Shown here: positions 40,128 through 49,074 of the stretch, piece by piece
Position numbering within the stretch: position 1 is the first letter of the stretch
How the letters are laid out: every line of letters starts with the position of its first letter
Origin: Chloroflexota bacterium
Lineage (GTDB): Bacteria > Chloroflexota > Anaerolineae > Anaerolineales > Villigracilaceae
Length of the DNA: 57,618 nucleotides
Reading direction: 5' to 3'
Assembly (NCBI GenBank): GCA_016234535.1
Contig: JACRBH010000175.1
Span: 1 to 57,618, forward strand
Program-made: the position numbers and the translations under genes
Notes under the pieces: model-generated
What the model was told of the DNA's origin: nothing
Databases searched by the model: none
Seen by the model: the letters and a program-made list of their open reading frames with translations, nothing else

Positions 40128-40493
40128 TCATACTCCAGGGTGAACGAACGTCCACCAGGTCACGTACGCGCCAAGTGCGAAGATCAATACGCCAACCGTT
40201 AAAATGCCCCAATCCACAACCTTTGCCATTGCAGGCGAAAGCGGTAATTCGCGGATGATCCCGCGCGTACCATATAGTCCATGATACAGACCTGCGGCAA
40301 GCAGGAGGATATACACAACGAACTGAGCCGTGCTTCTGCCGCGTTCGATCATCGTCGCAAAATCACGCGCCTTTTCCACGCTCATTCCATAAAAGACGGG
40401 CGCATAATGCTGGACAGCGAAGTGCATCCCAAGCAAAACTGCAATGACTGGAATGACCAGAATATGTAAAGACCATAAACGAGTTTCACGCAT
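40128..40493 (-). CDS. Membrane anchor subunit of the Frd-type complex (b)
   Basis: The 121-residue product has three membrane segments (LHILVIPVIAVLLGMHFAVQHYAP; FVVYILLLAAGLYHGLYGTRGIIREL; WGILTVGVLIFALGAYVTWW), with His residues placed for haem b. AGGAG precedes the ATG. It lies between the other anchor gene and frdB with very short gaps. SdhD-like by size and layout. Confidence 0.8.
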   Translation of the reverse strand: MRETRLWSLHILVIPVIAVLLGMHFAVQHYAPVFYGMSVEKARDFATMIERGRSTAQFVVYILLLAAGLYHGLYGTRGIIRELPLSPAMAKVVDWGILTVGVLIFALGAYVTWWTFVHPGV

Positions 40494-40503
40494 GAGATAT
40501 CTC

Positions 40504-40941
40504 CTACTTGAAGAACAAGCTCGAACCGCCCAGCGCCATCAACAGCCCAGCCAGCAGCATGATGATGTACGTTAAAGGTCGATGCTTCATAACAGATGAT
40601 TTATACGGGAAGATGGGCTCCTGCGGTTTGCCCAAAAAGAAACCAAGTTCCACCAGCAGCAGGCGCACGCCATTCATCGCATGGAAAACCGCCGCAGCAA
40701 AGAGCAAATACTCGACGATCTTGAACACAGGCGACGCGAACAATCCCATCAAAGCCGCCCAGGCTTCCTCGCCGCGCATACGATTTGCAGTCTCGATGAT
40801 ATGCAGAACCATGTAAGCGATCAATCCCAGCCCCGAAAGGCGGTGACCAATATATAAGTAACGTTCAAATGTATAGTTGCCCGCGTACACCCAGCCCTTG
40901 AGTCCGAGTCTGTTGTTATAAGCAGTAGGTTTGTTTGCCAT
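40504..40941 (-). CDS. Membrane anchor subunit of the Frd-type complex (a), cytochrome b-like
   Basis: The 145-residue product has the SdhC-like signature ERYLYIGHRLSGLGLIAYMVLHIIET, and a second His-containing helix (YLLFAAAVFHAMNGVRLLLVELG). The ATG at 40941 overlaps the end of the flavoprotein gene and is preceded by AAAGGA. It should bind haem b and quinone together with the next gene. Confidence 0.82.
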   Translation of the reverse strand: MANKPTAYNNRLGLKGWVYAGNYTFERYLYIGHRLSGLGLIAYMVLHIIETANRMRGEEAWAALMGLFASPVFKIVEYLLFAAAVFHAMNGVRLLLVELGFFLGKPQEPIFPYKSSVMKHRPLTYIIMLLAGLLMALGGSSLFFK

Positions 40942-40943
40942 GA

Positions 40944-42653
40944 TTAATATTTCCTTTCGACAGGCTTCCACATTGAAATATCCACTTTGCTGTAGCTAAG
41001 TTTCGGCCCAGCTTCGGTATAAGTCGCCATGGTGTGCTTCAACCAATTCTCATCGTCGCGGACTTTGTAATCGCGTCGAGCATGACCGCCGCGTGATTCA
41101 GTCCTTGTCAACGCGCCGAGTGTGGCAACTTCCGCCACGTCGATCATGAATCCAGTTTCAACGGCACGCTCAAGATCGGTGTTGTAGCGCAGGCTCTTGT
41201 CCTTCAACGAAATGGACTTGTAGCGTTCCTTCAATTCGCGGATCTTCTTCAAACCCGCTTCCATCTGCTCGCCAGTGCGGAAGACGCCCATTGTGGCATC
41301 GAGATTCTTTCTTAATTCTTTTCGGATTTGATAATGGTCTTCCGTGCCTTTGGATTGGATCAACGCTTCGATCTTCGCCCATTCCTGCTCAGCCGTCTTA
41401 GGCATTTCCGCCGCTGACGCATTCGCGCAATAGCGGGCCGCTTCTTCACCAGCGACGCGTCCCCAAACCAGACATTCCGCCGTGGAGTTTGCGCCGAGTC
41501 GGTTCGCGCCGTGCAGAGATACACACGCGACTTCTCCCGCCGCCCAGATGTTTTCAATAGGCGTGTGTCCCTTGATGTCTGTATGTACGCCGCCCATGGT
41601 GTAATGCGCCACAGGGCGGATCGGGATCGGCTTGTCTATGGGATCAAGCCCAATATGTTTGATGGTCACTTCACGGATGAGCGGGAGGCGTTCGAGTAGT
41701 TTCGCCCTGCCAAGGTGGCGCAGATCCAAATGGATGTAATCCAGCCCATCAGGTCCAGGAAAGCCGCGACCTGCTTCGATCTCGGTCATCTCTGAACGGG
41801 AGACCATGTCGCGCGGCGCGAGTTCCATTTTGGAGGGAGCGTAATTCCCCATGAAACGCTCACCGTTTGAGTTAAGTAATGTTCCACCTTCACCGCGGCA
41901 GGCTTCGGTCATCAAAATGCCGCTGGGGATGAGTCCTGTGGGATGGAATTGGATGAACTCCATATCCTTAAGAGTCAGCCCGGCGCGATATGCCATTGCC
42001 AGCCCGTCGCCGGTCACTGTTTCAGAGTAGGTGGTGAATCCGAATATCTGACCAGCCCCACCCGTCGCAAGAATGAGCGCCTTGCCACGAATCAGCACAA
42101 AGCGGCCGTTGATCATATCGATCATGGTCAAGCCAGCGAAGCGTCCGTTTTCGATGAGGATGGATGTGACAAAGCCCTCATCATAGCGATTGATCTTCTT
42201 GGTGTGCTTCATCAGGGTGTCGTACAGGGTCTGCATTTCAAGGTGACCTGTCTTATCCGCGGCAAAAACTGCCCGGGGATAAGAGTGACCGCCAAATGGT
42301 CGCTGTGCGATGTGACCGTCTTCGGTTCTCGACCAGGGAATGCCCCAGTGGTCGAGATGCAAAATTTCCTTCGGCATCTCATGCACGAAGAAATCGACTA
42401 CATCCTGATCAGCCAAAAAGTCAGAACCTTTGACCGTATCCCAGGCGTGGAGTTCGTAGCTGTCGCCCATATCCTGGCGCATGACAGCGGCAGTGCCGCC
42501 TTCAGCAGCCACGGAATGGGCGCGCATGAGTTGTAGTTTCGAGACCAAAGCGATGTCCAGTTCCCCTTTGCTTTGCTGTGAGGCTTCAAGCGCGGCGCGT
42601 AAGCCTGCCAAGCCGGTGCCTAAAATGATCAGATCGTGATTGTAAACTTCCAT
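40944..42653 (-). CDS. frdA: Fumarate reductase-type flavoprotein subunit
   Basis: A 569-residue FAD protein. It has LIILGTGLAGLRAALEAS for FAD, SVAAEGGTAAV at the FAD-attachment site (His in AHSVAAEGG), PWSRTEDG, FAADKTGHLEMQTLY, YLDLRHLGRAKLLERLPLI-type sequence, HYTMGGVHTD and LHGANRLGANST. These details follow E. coli FrdA rather than SdhA. It is the first gene of the operon. AAGGAG precedes the ATG. Confidence 0.92.
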   Translation of the reverse strand: MEVYNHDLIILGTGLAGLRAALEASQQSKGELDIALVSKLQLMRAHSVAAEGGTAAVMRQDMGDSYELHAWDTVKGSDFLADQDVVDFFVHEMPKEILHLDHWGIPWSRTEDGHIAQRPFGGHSYPRAVFAADKTGHLEMQTLYDTLMKHTKKINRYDEGFVTSILIENGRFAGLTMIDMINGRFVLIRGKALILATGGAGQIFGFTTYSETVTGDGLAMAYRAGLTLKDMEFIQFHPTGLIPSGILMTEACRGEGGTLLNSNGERFMGNYAPSKMELAPRDMVSRSEMTEIEAGRGFPGPDGLDYIHLDLRHLGRAKLLERLPLIREVTIKHIGLDPIDKPIPIRPVAHYTMGGVHTDIKGHTPIENIWAAGEVACVSLHGANRLGANSTAECLVWGRVAGEEAARYCANASAAEMPKTAEQEWAKIEALIQSKGTEDHYQIRKELRKNLDATMGVFRTGEQMEAGLKKIRELKERYKSISLKDKSLRYNTDLERAVETGFMIDVAEVATLGALTRTESRGGHARRDYKVRDDENWLKHTMATYTEAGPKLSYSKVDISMWKPVERKY

Positions 42654-42879
42654 TGGCCGTTCTTCTCCTTGCGGGATAAGATGAATCCATCAATTCGAGA
42701 TTTATTGTAGTCTTTCTCCCCTTTTTGGTTAGTGATGATTGTCATGGATTGCGCGGAGTGTAGTCACCGTAATCATGTGAATCAAAAAGTCGGGACGCGA
42801 AGTCCCGACTTTAGGCTTGTTACTGGAGCGCAGACTTTAGTCTGCCCCTTGATTCTTGCGGACTGAAGTCCGCACTCCA
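42654..42879. repeat. Hairpin cluster with GCAGACTTTAGTCTGC and CGGACTGAAGTCCG units
   Basis: No gene. Three hairpins lie in 42787-42880: GTCGGGA/TCCCGAC, GCAGACTTTAGTCTGC, and TGCGGACTGAAGTCCGCA, with outer TGGAG/CTCCA. The unit with ACTTTAGT is shared with the family B cargo at 31400-31450. The frdA promoter should also be here. Confidence 0.75.
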
Positions 42880-43227
42880 TTAGGTGACCAAAACAAGCAC
42901 CAGCCCGATCAAAGCAGGCAATGCCTGAATATAAAATATCCTTTTGCTGACTGTGTATGCGCCAAAGAGTCCCGCGATGATGACACAACTGAGGAAGAAG
43001 ATCTTCACCGCGTCATCTGCAAATAGCCCCCAGATCAGCCCCGCCGCGAGGAAGCCATTATACAAACCTTGATTTGCCGCCAGTGTTTTGGACTGCGCCG
43101 CGAATTCCGCAGTGGTGCGAAAGGACTTGCGCCCCGCTGGCTTTTCCCATAGGAACATTTCAAGAATGAGGAAGTAGCCATGCAAAAGTGCCACGATACC
43201 GATAATGATGTTTATGATGATGTTCAT
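42880..43227 (-). CDS. DUF1304 family membrane protein
   Basis: The 115-residue product has four membrane segments and the DUF1304 signature (IGIVALLHGYFLILEMFLWEKPAGRKSF; LAANQGLYNGFLAAGLIWGL; SCVIIAGLFGAYTVSKRIFYIQALPALIGLVLVL). Function unknown. AAGGAG precedes the ATG at 43227; the longer frame starts inside the neighbouring remnant. It lies 20 bases after the frameshifted gene. Confidence 0.85.
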   Translation of the reverse strand: MNIIINIIIGIVALLHGYFLILEMFLWEKPAGRKSFRTTAEFAAQSKTLAANQGLYNGFLAAGLIWGLFADDAVKIFFLSCVIIAGLFGAYTVSKRIFYIQALPALIGLVLVLVT

Positions 43228-43247
43228 TTTTTCTCCTTGTAATAAAA

Positions 43248-43886
43248 TCAGACGTTCACCGACATACCTTTGAAGCCCGCAATATACCACTTTTCATCAA
43301 CCAGCACCAAAGTCAATTCGGCTGTATAAGTGCCATCATCTAATATTACAGTCGCGACATCTTCACTAACATCAACAGACATAAAAACCAAAGTCTGATT
43401 TCTTGTTGGTCCTTGTGAAGCGCGGGTGCTATTCGTCCGTTCGAGTCAATGAGGGATTTGCTTTCATCCATCGTCAATGTTCGATTTTCTGCGTTTGCCT
43501 TCTCAGTAATTTTTTCAGCATTAAGTGTGGCGTTCTATTCTCCATGAATAGAACGCTGCTTTGTAATCTAACCAACCAGCAGATTCCAAAGATGGATTAT
43601 TTGTTAACTCCCTAATTGTTTCTAGTGTTCCTGAACTTACAGGGAAACGCAGGTCATTAATAAAAACTGTTGGAAATTTCTTAATATCAAAAGTATATGC
43701 AGCTTCCGCCTCAACATCGTTTGCTTTTTCAACGGTTTTCATAACTTCCTTTACTTCAGGAGTATCAGGAATATGATAAGTTGATTCTGATTGAGCGGTG
43801 CTGAACGACGAATTAGCGAAACTCATCATTCCAAAAATAAGAAGAGCGCTTATAGCTAGAAAAATTTTCTTTTTCAAGCGCAGCAA
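43248..43886 (-). pseudogene. Secreted NTF2-like protein broken by two frameshifts
   Basis: Reading on the minus strand gives three collinear parts in two frames. The first is a signal peptide (LKKKIFLAISALLIFGMM) plus a folded region ending in KAAFYSWRIERHT and a stop. A +1 shift near 43523 then gives LNAEKITEKANAENRTLTMDE and SLIDSNGRIAPALHKDQQEI. A -1 shift near 43415 then gives VFMSVDVSEDVATVILDDGT and ELTLVLVDEKWYIAGFKGM, ending in a TGA at 43248. The last part is typical of NTF2-like lipoproteins. The shifts cancel out, as expected for an indel pair. Alternatively these are sequencing errors in an intact gene. Confidence 0.5.
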
Positions 43887-44034
43887 AATCAGAGGAAGAG
43901 GCGTCTATTTCAAACTCAGTAGGATATCGAATCACATAGCCAGCAAACCAATCCGTAGCGCCCCATGTTTTAGAGTAATCGGGCAAAATAAATACATCCC
44001 TGTACCACCACTCTTGGATATTACTTTCGCTCAA
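43813..44034 (-). pseudogene. Possible gene fragment, unrecognised
   Basis: A 73-codon reading frame on the minus strand starting with TTG. The first ~50 residues (IQEWWYRDVFILPDYSKTWGATDWF and GYVIRYPTEFEIDASS) look protein-like, but the rest overlaps the next gene's signal peptide in another frame. Best explained as the end of a decayed gene. Low confidence. Confidence 0.25.
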
Positions 44035-44218
44035 AGTCCTAGTCGAAGCGGATATCCGCCATTGTGCAAAACTTGTGAGATATTATTCAAGTAAAATCAC
44101 CCCACTATGAAAATAAGCCCCCATTTAATGAAACAGGAAAACCTACCAGCAAATCCGTATGGACTCATTGGGATTCTGCCGCGAAAAAACGCGAGTACTT
44201 GTTTCCCCATAATCAAGA
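43887..44218. other. Intergenic region with decayed coding traces
   Basis: Besides the fragment at 43813-44034, a plus-strand stretch at 44140-44190 reads SKSVWTHWDSAAKKREY. This loosely resembles the N-terminus of the methyltransferase at 45949 (QTHWDEIAQKRDHW). No start or intact gene is seen. The area looks like a graveyard next to the glycan genes. Confidence 0.35.
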
Positions 44219-45817
44219 TCAGGGCATGTTTGTTTTCAAGCGATAAATATCAGACCCATCAATGGTTGTGACGCGAACATAGTTCAGCCGGACGAATTGC
44301 AGGATGTCGGCATAATTATGAGCAAGGACAACATCCTTCCATTTAATTTGAGTCTGCTTGCGGACCTTGGTATCCAAATCGGGAATGCGCGCCTTGTCTG
44401 TAAAATCGATCATGTTCACGATCACGGTCGGCGGGTTCGTTGTGAATTGAGAATAAAACTGGTCGGCCCAATGTTCTGTCAGAGGAGTTCTTACATGCGC
44501 CAGTGGATATGGCAGGAAGGATACCGGGGATTCCCTGTCCGCGACGAAGTTGACCACGGGACGGAATCCCCAAATGAAGACTTTATCCTGAGGTGTTGTA
44601 TTCTCCCGCAGGTAGGAAGCGACCGGGTCGACATAGTCCACCTCCGCGCCCGGAGCATTCCATACGCGCGCAAGGACGGAGCCGTAGTCCATCAAGATGT
44701 TCATTTTTCCGTAGATGGCCATCACCAACAAGATCAACAACAACGCAAGTTCATATTTTTCAAATCTGAGTGCAACCCGTCGAAACAAACTATGGACGGC
44801 AAAGGCGCACAACAATCCAAGAAAAGGCGCCCAGCCAATAAAGTAGTGCGGATAGTTTCTTCCTGACAGCGAACTTAACATCACCTCGACCGGCCAGCCA
44901 ATGACCAGCAACAGACTCAGCATGCCCAACACGGTGTTGGACATGCCGCGTTTGAAGACCGCAGACACGCATAATACATATCCAAGCGCGGCGCTGAGCA
45001 CATATTCCCAACCCAATGACATTAAAGCGCCCAGGATCGCGTCGAGTATGCGGGATAGTCCGCCGCCATTGCTGTATTGATAGTTGAACACAAGCACTAC
45101 GTTGATCATTTCAGTCAGCGCATCATTCAGGGCGAAGTACAGGATCACTGGAACAAGCACCGCCAACATGCCGCCCGTGACCAGAACCGCCCTTTGAATA
45201 AACAAGCGCCATTCCCTGGAGACAAGCACCAGAATAAAATACGCCCCGGCGACTGCCGCCTGCATACTTATATTATTGGGACGCAGCAAAATATTCAATC
45301 CTGCGGAAACCCCGATCAACAGGGGAAACCACTTGCCATCTGGCTGTTCCAGGCTTTTCACATAAAAAAACGCGGCGGCAAAACTAAACAGCAGGGAATA
45401 TTCCTCTGAGTAATTCCCGCCTTGCAGGGCATTTCCCACAGCGGCAACCCAGACAAGTGTCCCCGCCAGAGCCGGGAGGATTCCCATCAGGCGCTTGAGG
45501 ACAATATAAGTCATGCATCCCGCAACAAACAAAAAAAGGAACTCAAGCAGCCAGACACCCCACCGGGAACCATCGCTCAAAAAAATTCCAAGCGCATTAA
45601 TGTAAAAAACGAGCGGGCCTTTGTTTTCCCATGCAGCCAGGTAGGGCAATTTTCCCTTCAAGATGAGCGAACCGATATAAAGGAAAATCCCGCTGTCACG
45701 CCCTGGATAGGATAATGAAGGATTCGACAATATCCCCAAAACCAATACCCCGATCCAACCTGTTGTGAGAATTTTTTGAATTGAAACCTGAAGGGAAGAC
45801 CGCACTGTTTTCTGCAT
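44219..45817 (-). CDS. GT-C-type membrane glycosyltransferase-like protein
   Basis: A 532-residue polytopic protein (about ten membrane segments) with RDSG (Asp41) in the first extracytoplasmic loop and YIGSLILKGKLPYLAAWENKGP just after, a layout common in PMT/ArnT-like transferases. A long soluble C-terminal tail contains a DKVFIWGF-type segment, as in many such proteins. The ATG at 45817 is my choice from the start of the membrane part; the frame extends 41 residues further with Cys-rich, unlikely sequence, and no strong ribosome site is seen. Donor and acceptor unknown. Confidence 0.7.
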   Translation of the reverse strand: MQKTVRSSLQVSIQKILTTGWIGVLVLGILSNPSLSYPGRDSGIFLYIGSLILKGKLPYLAAWENKGPLVFYINALGIFLSDGSRWGVWLLEFLFLFVAGCMTYIVLKRLMGILPALAGTLVWVAAVGNALQGGNYSEEYSLLFSFAAAFFYVKSLEQPDGKWFPLLIGVSAGLNILLRPNNISMQAAVAGAYFILVLVSREWRLFIQRAVLVTGGMLAVLVPVILYFALNDALTEMINVVLVFNYQYSNGGGLSRILDAILGALMSLGWEYVLSAALGYVLCVSAVFKRGMSNTVLGMLSLLLVIGWPVEVMLSSLSGRNYPHYFIGWAPFLGLLCAFAVHSLFRRVALRFEKYELALLLILLVMAIYGKMNILMDYGSVLARVWNAPGAEVDYVDPVASYLRENTTPQDKVFIWGFRPVVNFVADRESPVSFLPYPLAHVRTPLTEHWADQFYSQFTTNPPTVIVNMIDFTDKARIPDLDTKVRKQTQIKWKDVVLAHNYADILQFVRLNYVRVTTIDGSDIYRLKTNMP

Positions 45818-45948
45818 GACACACCTGATCATCGGATTTTTCCAACAACGCGGCATTAAACCAAACTCGCACAGACAGAAGGCCGCGCTTATAAAGAACT
45901 CAAGACAAGAAGCATTATAATCGTGCCGACAAAAAGCCAAGGAAAATT

Positions 45949-47355
45949 ATGGAAGCCTATCAAAAAAAACGTCAAACTCATTGGGATGAAATTGCGCAAA
46001 AACGCGACCACTGGCGCGGAATGGGAAAATGGTATCACCAGCGGTTATCCGAAATCTATCAGTATCTCGTCAGCCCCAACCAGCGCATCCTTGAGATCGG
46101 ATGCGGCGCCGGCAATCTTCTCGCGCGCATGAGGCCATCGCGCGGCGTCGGCATCGACTTCTCCGCCGAAATGATCGCCCGCGCAAGGAGGCAGCACCCT
46201 GAATTCGAATATTACCTCATGGATGCGCACAACCTCTCTGCGCTGGATGGTGAATTTGACATCATTATCCTCTCCGATACCGTCAACGACCTCTGGGATG
46301 TGCAGAGCGCCTTCGAGCAGCTGCGAAAATTCTGTGTACCTCACACGCGCATAATTCTTAATTTTTACAGCCACGTCTGGCAGTTTCCACTCACGCTTGC
46401 GCAAAGCTTGAACCTAGCCGCGCCCATGCTGCCGCAAAACTGGCTCACACGCGACGACATCGACAACATGCTGCACCTTGCCGGTTTTGAAGGTATTCGC
46501 TTCTCGCAGGAAATTCTCTGGCCGCTTCCGCTGGGCGGGTTGGCAAACCGCTACCTCGCCAAACTCTGGCCTTTTCACAACTTCACCCTTTCCAACTTTG
46601 TGATTGCGCGCGCCACCCCCCAGCCTGTAAATAACGAGCCCAGCGTTTCCGTTGTTATCGCAGCGCGCAACGAAGCGGGCAACATCAAATCCATTTTCGA
46701 GCGCGTGCCAAAAATGGGGAGCAAGACCGAGATCATCTTCGTCGAAGGACATTCGCGCGACAACACTTACGAAACCATTGCGGATGAAATTCCGCTTCAC
46801 CCACTAACCCCGAGCCTGCTCCTGCGTCAACCGGGCATTGGCAAAGCTGACGCCATCCGCGCCGGCTTCGACAGAGCCACCGGCGACATCCTGATGATCC
46901 TCGACGCAGACCTGACCGTCCCGCCCGAAGACCTGCCGCGTTTCTACGATGCCATCGTTTCCGGCAAAGGCGAGTTCATCAACGGCGTGCGTCTCATTTA
47001 TCCAATGGAAAAAGAAGCCATGCAGACTTTGAATTTCATTGGCAACAAATTATTCAGCCTGGCATTCTCATGGCTGCTGGGGCAGCCCATCAAAGACACA
47101 CTCTGCGGAACAAAAGTCATGTGGCGCAAGGATTACGAACAGATCGCCGCCAACCGTTCCTATTTTGGAGATTTCGATCCCTTCGGTGATTTTGACCTTA
47201 TCTTCGGCGCGGCCAAACTAAATCGAAAGATCATCGATATGCCCATCCGCTACCGTGACCGCACCTACGGCACCACCAACATCTCCCGCTGGAGGCACGG
47301 GCTGCTTCTGCTGCGAATGGTCGCATTTGCCGCAAGAAGAATCAAATTTGTATAA
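45949..47355 (+). CDS. Fused methyltransferase / family 2 glycosyltransferase
   Basis: A 468-residue two-domain protein. Residues ~1-225 are a class I SAM methyltransferase (LEIGCGAGNLLARM, ~47-60; YYLMDAHNLSALDGEFDIII). Residues ~231-468 are a GT2 glycosyltransferase of the polyprenyl-phosphate mannose/glucose synthase kind (VSVVIAARNEAGNI; ILDADLT metal motif near 318; INGVRLIYPMEK; GTKVMWRKDY; DFDLIFGAAK). The two halves are usually separate proteins. It may make a lipid-linked sugar donor for the GT-C proteins around it. AAGGAAA precedes the ATG, and a TATAAT is at 45914-45919. Confidence 0.9.
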   Translation: MEAYQKKRQTHWDEIAQKRDHWRGMGKWYHQRLSEIYQYLVSPNQRILEIGCGAGNLLARMRPSRGVGIDFSAEMIARARRQHPEFEYYLMDAHNLSALDGEFDIIILSDTVNDLWDVQSAFEQLRKFCVPHTRIILNFYSHVWQFPLTLAQSLNLAAPMLPQNWLTRDDIDNMLHLAGFEGIRFSQEILWPLPLGGLANRYLAKLWPFHNFTLSNFVIARATPQPVNNEPSVSVVIAARNEAGNIKSIFERVPKMGSKTEIIFVEGHSRDNTYETIADEIPLHPLTPSLLLRQPGIGKADAIRAGFDRATGDILMILDADLTVPPEDLPRFYDAIVSGKGEFINGVRLIYPMEKEAMQTLNFIGNKLFSLAFSWLLGQPIKDTLCGTKVMWRKDYEQIAANRSYFGDFDPFGDFDLIFGAAKLNRKIIDMPIRYRDRTYGTTNISRWRHGLLLLRMVAFAARRIKFV

Positions 47356-47386
47356 AACGCCCTCGCTGGCATGTCTTAGCTTTATG

Positions 47387-48865
47387 CTAAGTTATTAAAT
47401 ATTCCTGGCTTTCAGTTCGAAAAAATTTTCGCTCATCAACAACATTCAAACATGTAATTCCCGTCAAAATTACCATTAGTAATGGAAAGCAGTTGGCTAG
47501 AAAAGTTGGCCGGTGCATAAAGGAAAATAATGTATAAGAGTAGGCAAGAGAAACAACAATCAATAATATTGCTTTTATTATTTGTCGTATTCTGTGATCG
47601 TTTTGCGGGTCGTATGACAGCGCCAACGCCATAACAGGCGGCAGAAGCGGCAGCTTGTAGTCGATGCTTAGAGAAGGTATGATCATGGCGCCAATTGTGC
47701 ATGCCACGAATAAGTCGGGGTTTATACCGTTTTCGTTGTTTTTATAAGCCCTTCCAACAATGATCGCCAGGCATATAAGATAATACAAGATGAGGATGAA
47801 TCTTATAAGAGAAGAATTCTCCTTTAGCATATTGACTGCATCGGGCTTGAAAATCCCAAGCCCGGTACTAGTTAAGTCTCTAACAAACGATGCAAGAGAG
47901 TGATTGTAGGGTCTAGTCCACACTGAGCCAAAGAGAACCGACATTGTGTTTATGAAATCGATGAAAGTCTTATATCCCAGGACAAAGAGCAGGGAAATAT
48001 TGAAAATCCCCAGTCCTACAAACCGTAACACATTACCTTTCCAATCTCTCCAATCTTTTACAAGCATAAGCGTAAAGAATACAGGGTATAACTTGATCTG
48101 GATCGCAACAGAAATCAGCAAATACGCCAGATGACGAAATTGATAATGACGATGAAAAATGTAGGCGGCTAAAAAACTCAATGTGAACGCAAAAACATTG
48201 TATTGTCCTCTCTCTAATTCAAATTGCATCCCATAAGAAAAAATACCCGTAAGAAAAAAGAAAAAAAGGACAGTGCGGTCTTTATTTTTCACAATAAGTG
48301 ATGGGAGGATCAGGCTGGAAACAACCATGCAAGAAAGCGTAATTGTGGTCATCACAAAAAATGTGGAGGGATATGTTAATAGCAAAAACGGTGAAAAAAC
48401 AACCGCGTAAAGAGGGGGATAATTAAGGTCTTTAAGATAGAAGCCATTGCCAGAGAGCCAGCTTTTAATACCGCTTGTTGCGAAACTTAAGTCGCGCCCA
48501 ATTGGCGTTATTTCTGGTATGTATCGAGTTAAATAATCAATCCTGCGATCTGAGTTGAGGAACACTGGAATGATAAACAATAGAATGTAAGCTATCAAGA
48601 AGCCAAGAAAAACCCAATTAGAGGCGGGGAGATTAAATATTCTGGCGGCAATTTGATCTATCAAATTAGAAACTTTTAGTTCAGAGTCGGATACTATGAA
48701 CCCTATGCTGGTCACGGAAAGCAATACCCCAAATTGAATCAGCATTAATTGTGCGGCTTGAATGCCTGGTTTACCAATGCCAATGTAATCTGAAATTAAC
48801 GAAAAAAGAACTACTGCAATTCCAATCCCAAGCAGGCTATAACCAAATTTACAGGTTTTTATCAT
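47387..48865 (-). CDS. GT87-like polyprenyl-mannose-dependent membrane glycosyltransferase
   Basis: The 492-residue polytopic protein resembles the DUF2029/GT87 family of alpha-mannosyltransferases that use polyprenyl-phosphate sugar. It has the typical helix with IQIKLYPVFFTLMLVKD, a NYPPLYAVVF segment in the extracytoplasmic loop, and YDPQND near the end. GGAG precedes the ATG at 48865; the longer frame begins with an unlikely extension. It is more A/T-rich than its neighbours, suggesting transfer. Target glycan unknown. Confidence 0.75.
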   Translation of the reverse strand: MIKTCKFGYSLLGIGIAVVLFSLISDYIGIGKPGIQAAQLMLIQFGVLLSVTSIGFIVSDSELKVSNLIDQIAARIFNLPASNWVFLGFLIAYILLFIIPVFLNSDRRIDYLTRYIPEITPIGRDLSFATSGIKSWLSGNGFYLKDLNYPPLYAVVFSPFLLLTYPSTFFVMTTITLSCMVVSSLILPSLIVKNKDRTVLFFFFLTGIFSYGMQFELERGQYNVFAFTLSFLAAYIFHRHYQFRHLAYLLISVAIQIKLYPVFFTLMLVKDWRDWKGNVLRFVGLGIFNISLLFVLGYKTFIDFINTMSVLFGSVWTRPYNHSLASFVRDLTSTGLGIFKPDAVNMLKENSSLIRFILILYYLICLAIIVGRAYKNNENGINPDLFVACTIGAMIIPSLSIDYKLPLLPPVMALALSYDPQNDHRIRQIIKAILLIVVSLAYSYTLFSFMHRPTFLANCFPLLMVILTGITCLNVVDERKFFRTESQEYLIT

Positions 48866-48954
48866 TTTATCTCCACGTAGAACTTCGGTTCCCAGCATAA
48901 CAACTTATTGTATTGTCAACACACAAAAATACACCGGCCATATTTATTCAGGGT

Positions 48955-49063
48955 GCGTTAAAAGTTTGTAGATGAGTTTGCTCCCTGCGCCGGGGACGGC
49001 GCAGGGTTACTCACAAAACGCCGCCGAGGACGGCGGCTTGAGCCTGTTGGCTAACAAACCTTT
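48955..49063. repeat. Composite nested hairpin (family J, full copy)
   Basis: The outer ends AAAAGTTTGTAG and CTAACAAACCTTT are inverted. Inside are CTGCGCC/GGCGCAG and CGCCG/CGGCG hairpins. The left end (TAAAAGTTTGTAGATGAG with TTTGCTCCCT) recurs alone at 28264-28296. It lies just after the 49075 gene on the minus strand. Confidence 0.8.
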
Positions 49064-49074
49064 GAGTGCTCCCT

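Noticed and set aside
44107..44247. A 46-codon plus-strand frame beginning with ATG before the GT-C gene
   Set aside because: No ribosome site and no protein-like pattern; a different frame of the same stretch resembles a methyltransferase fragment, so the area is probably decayed sequence.
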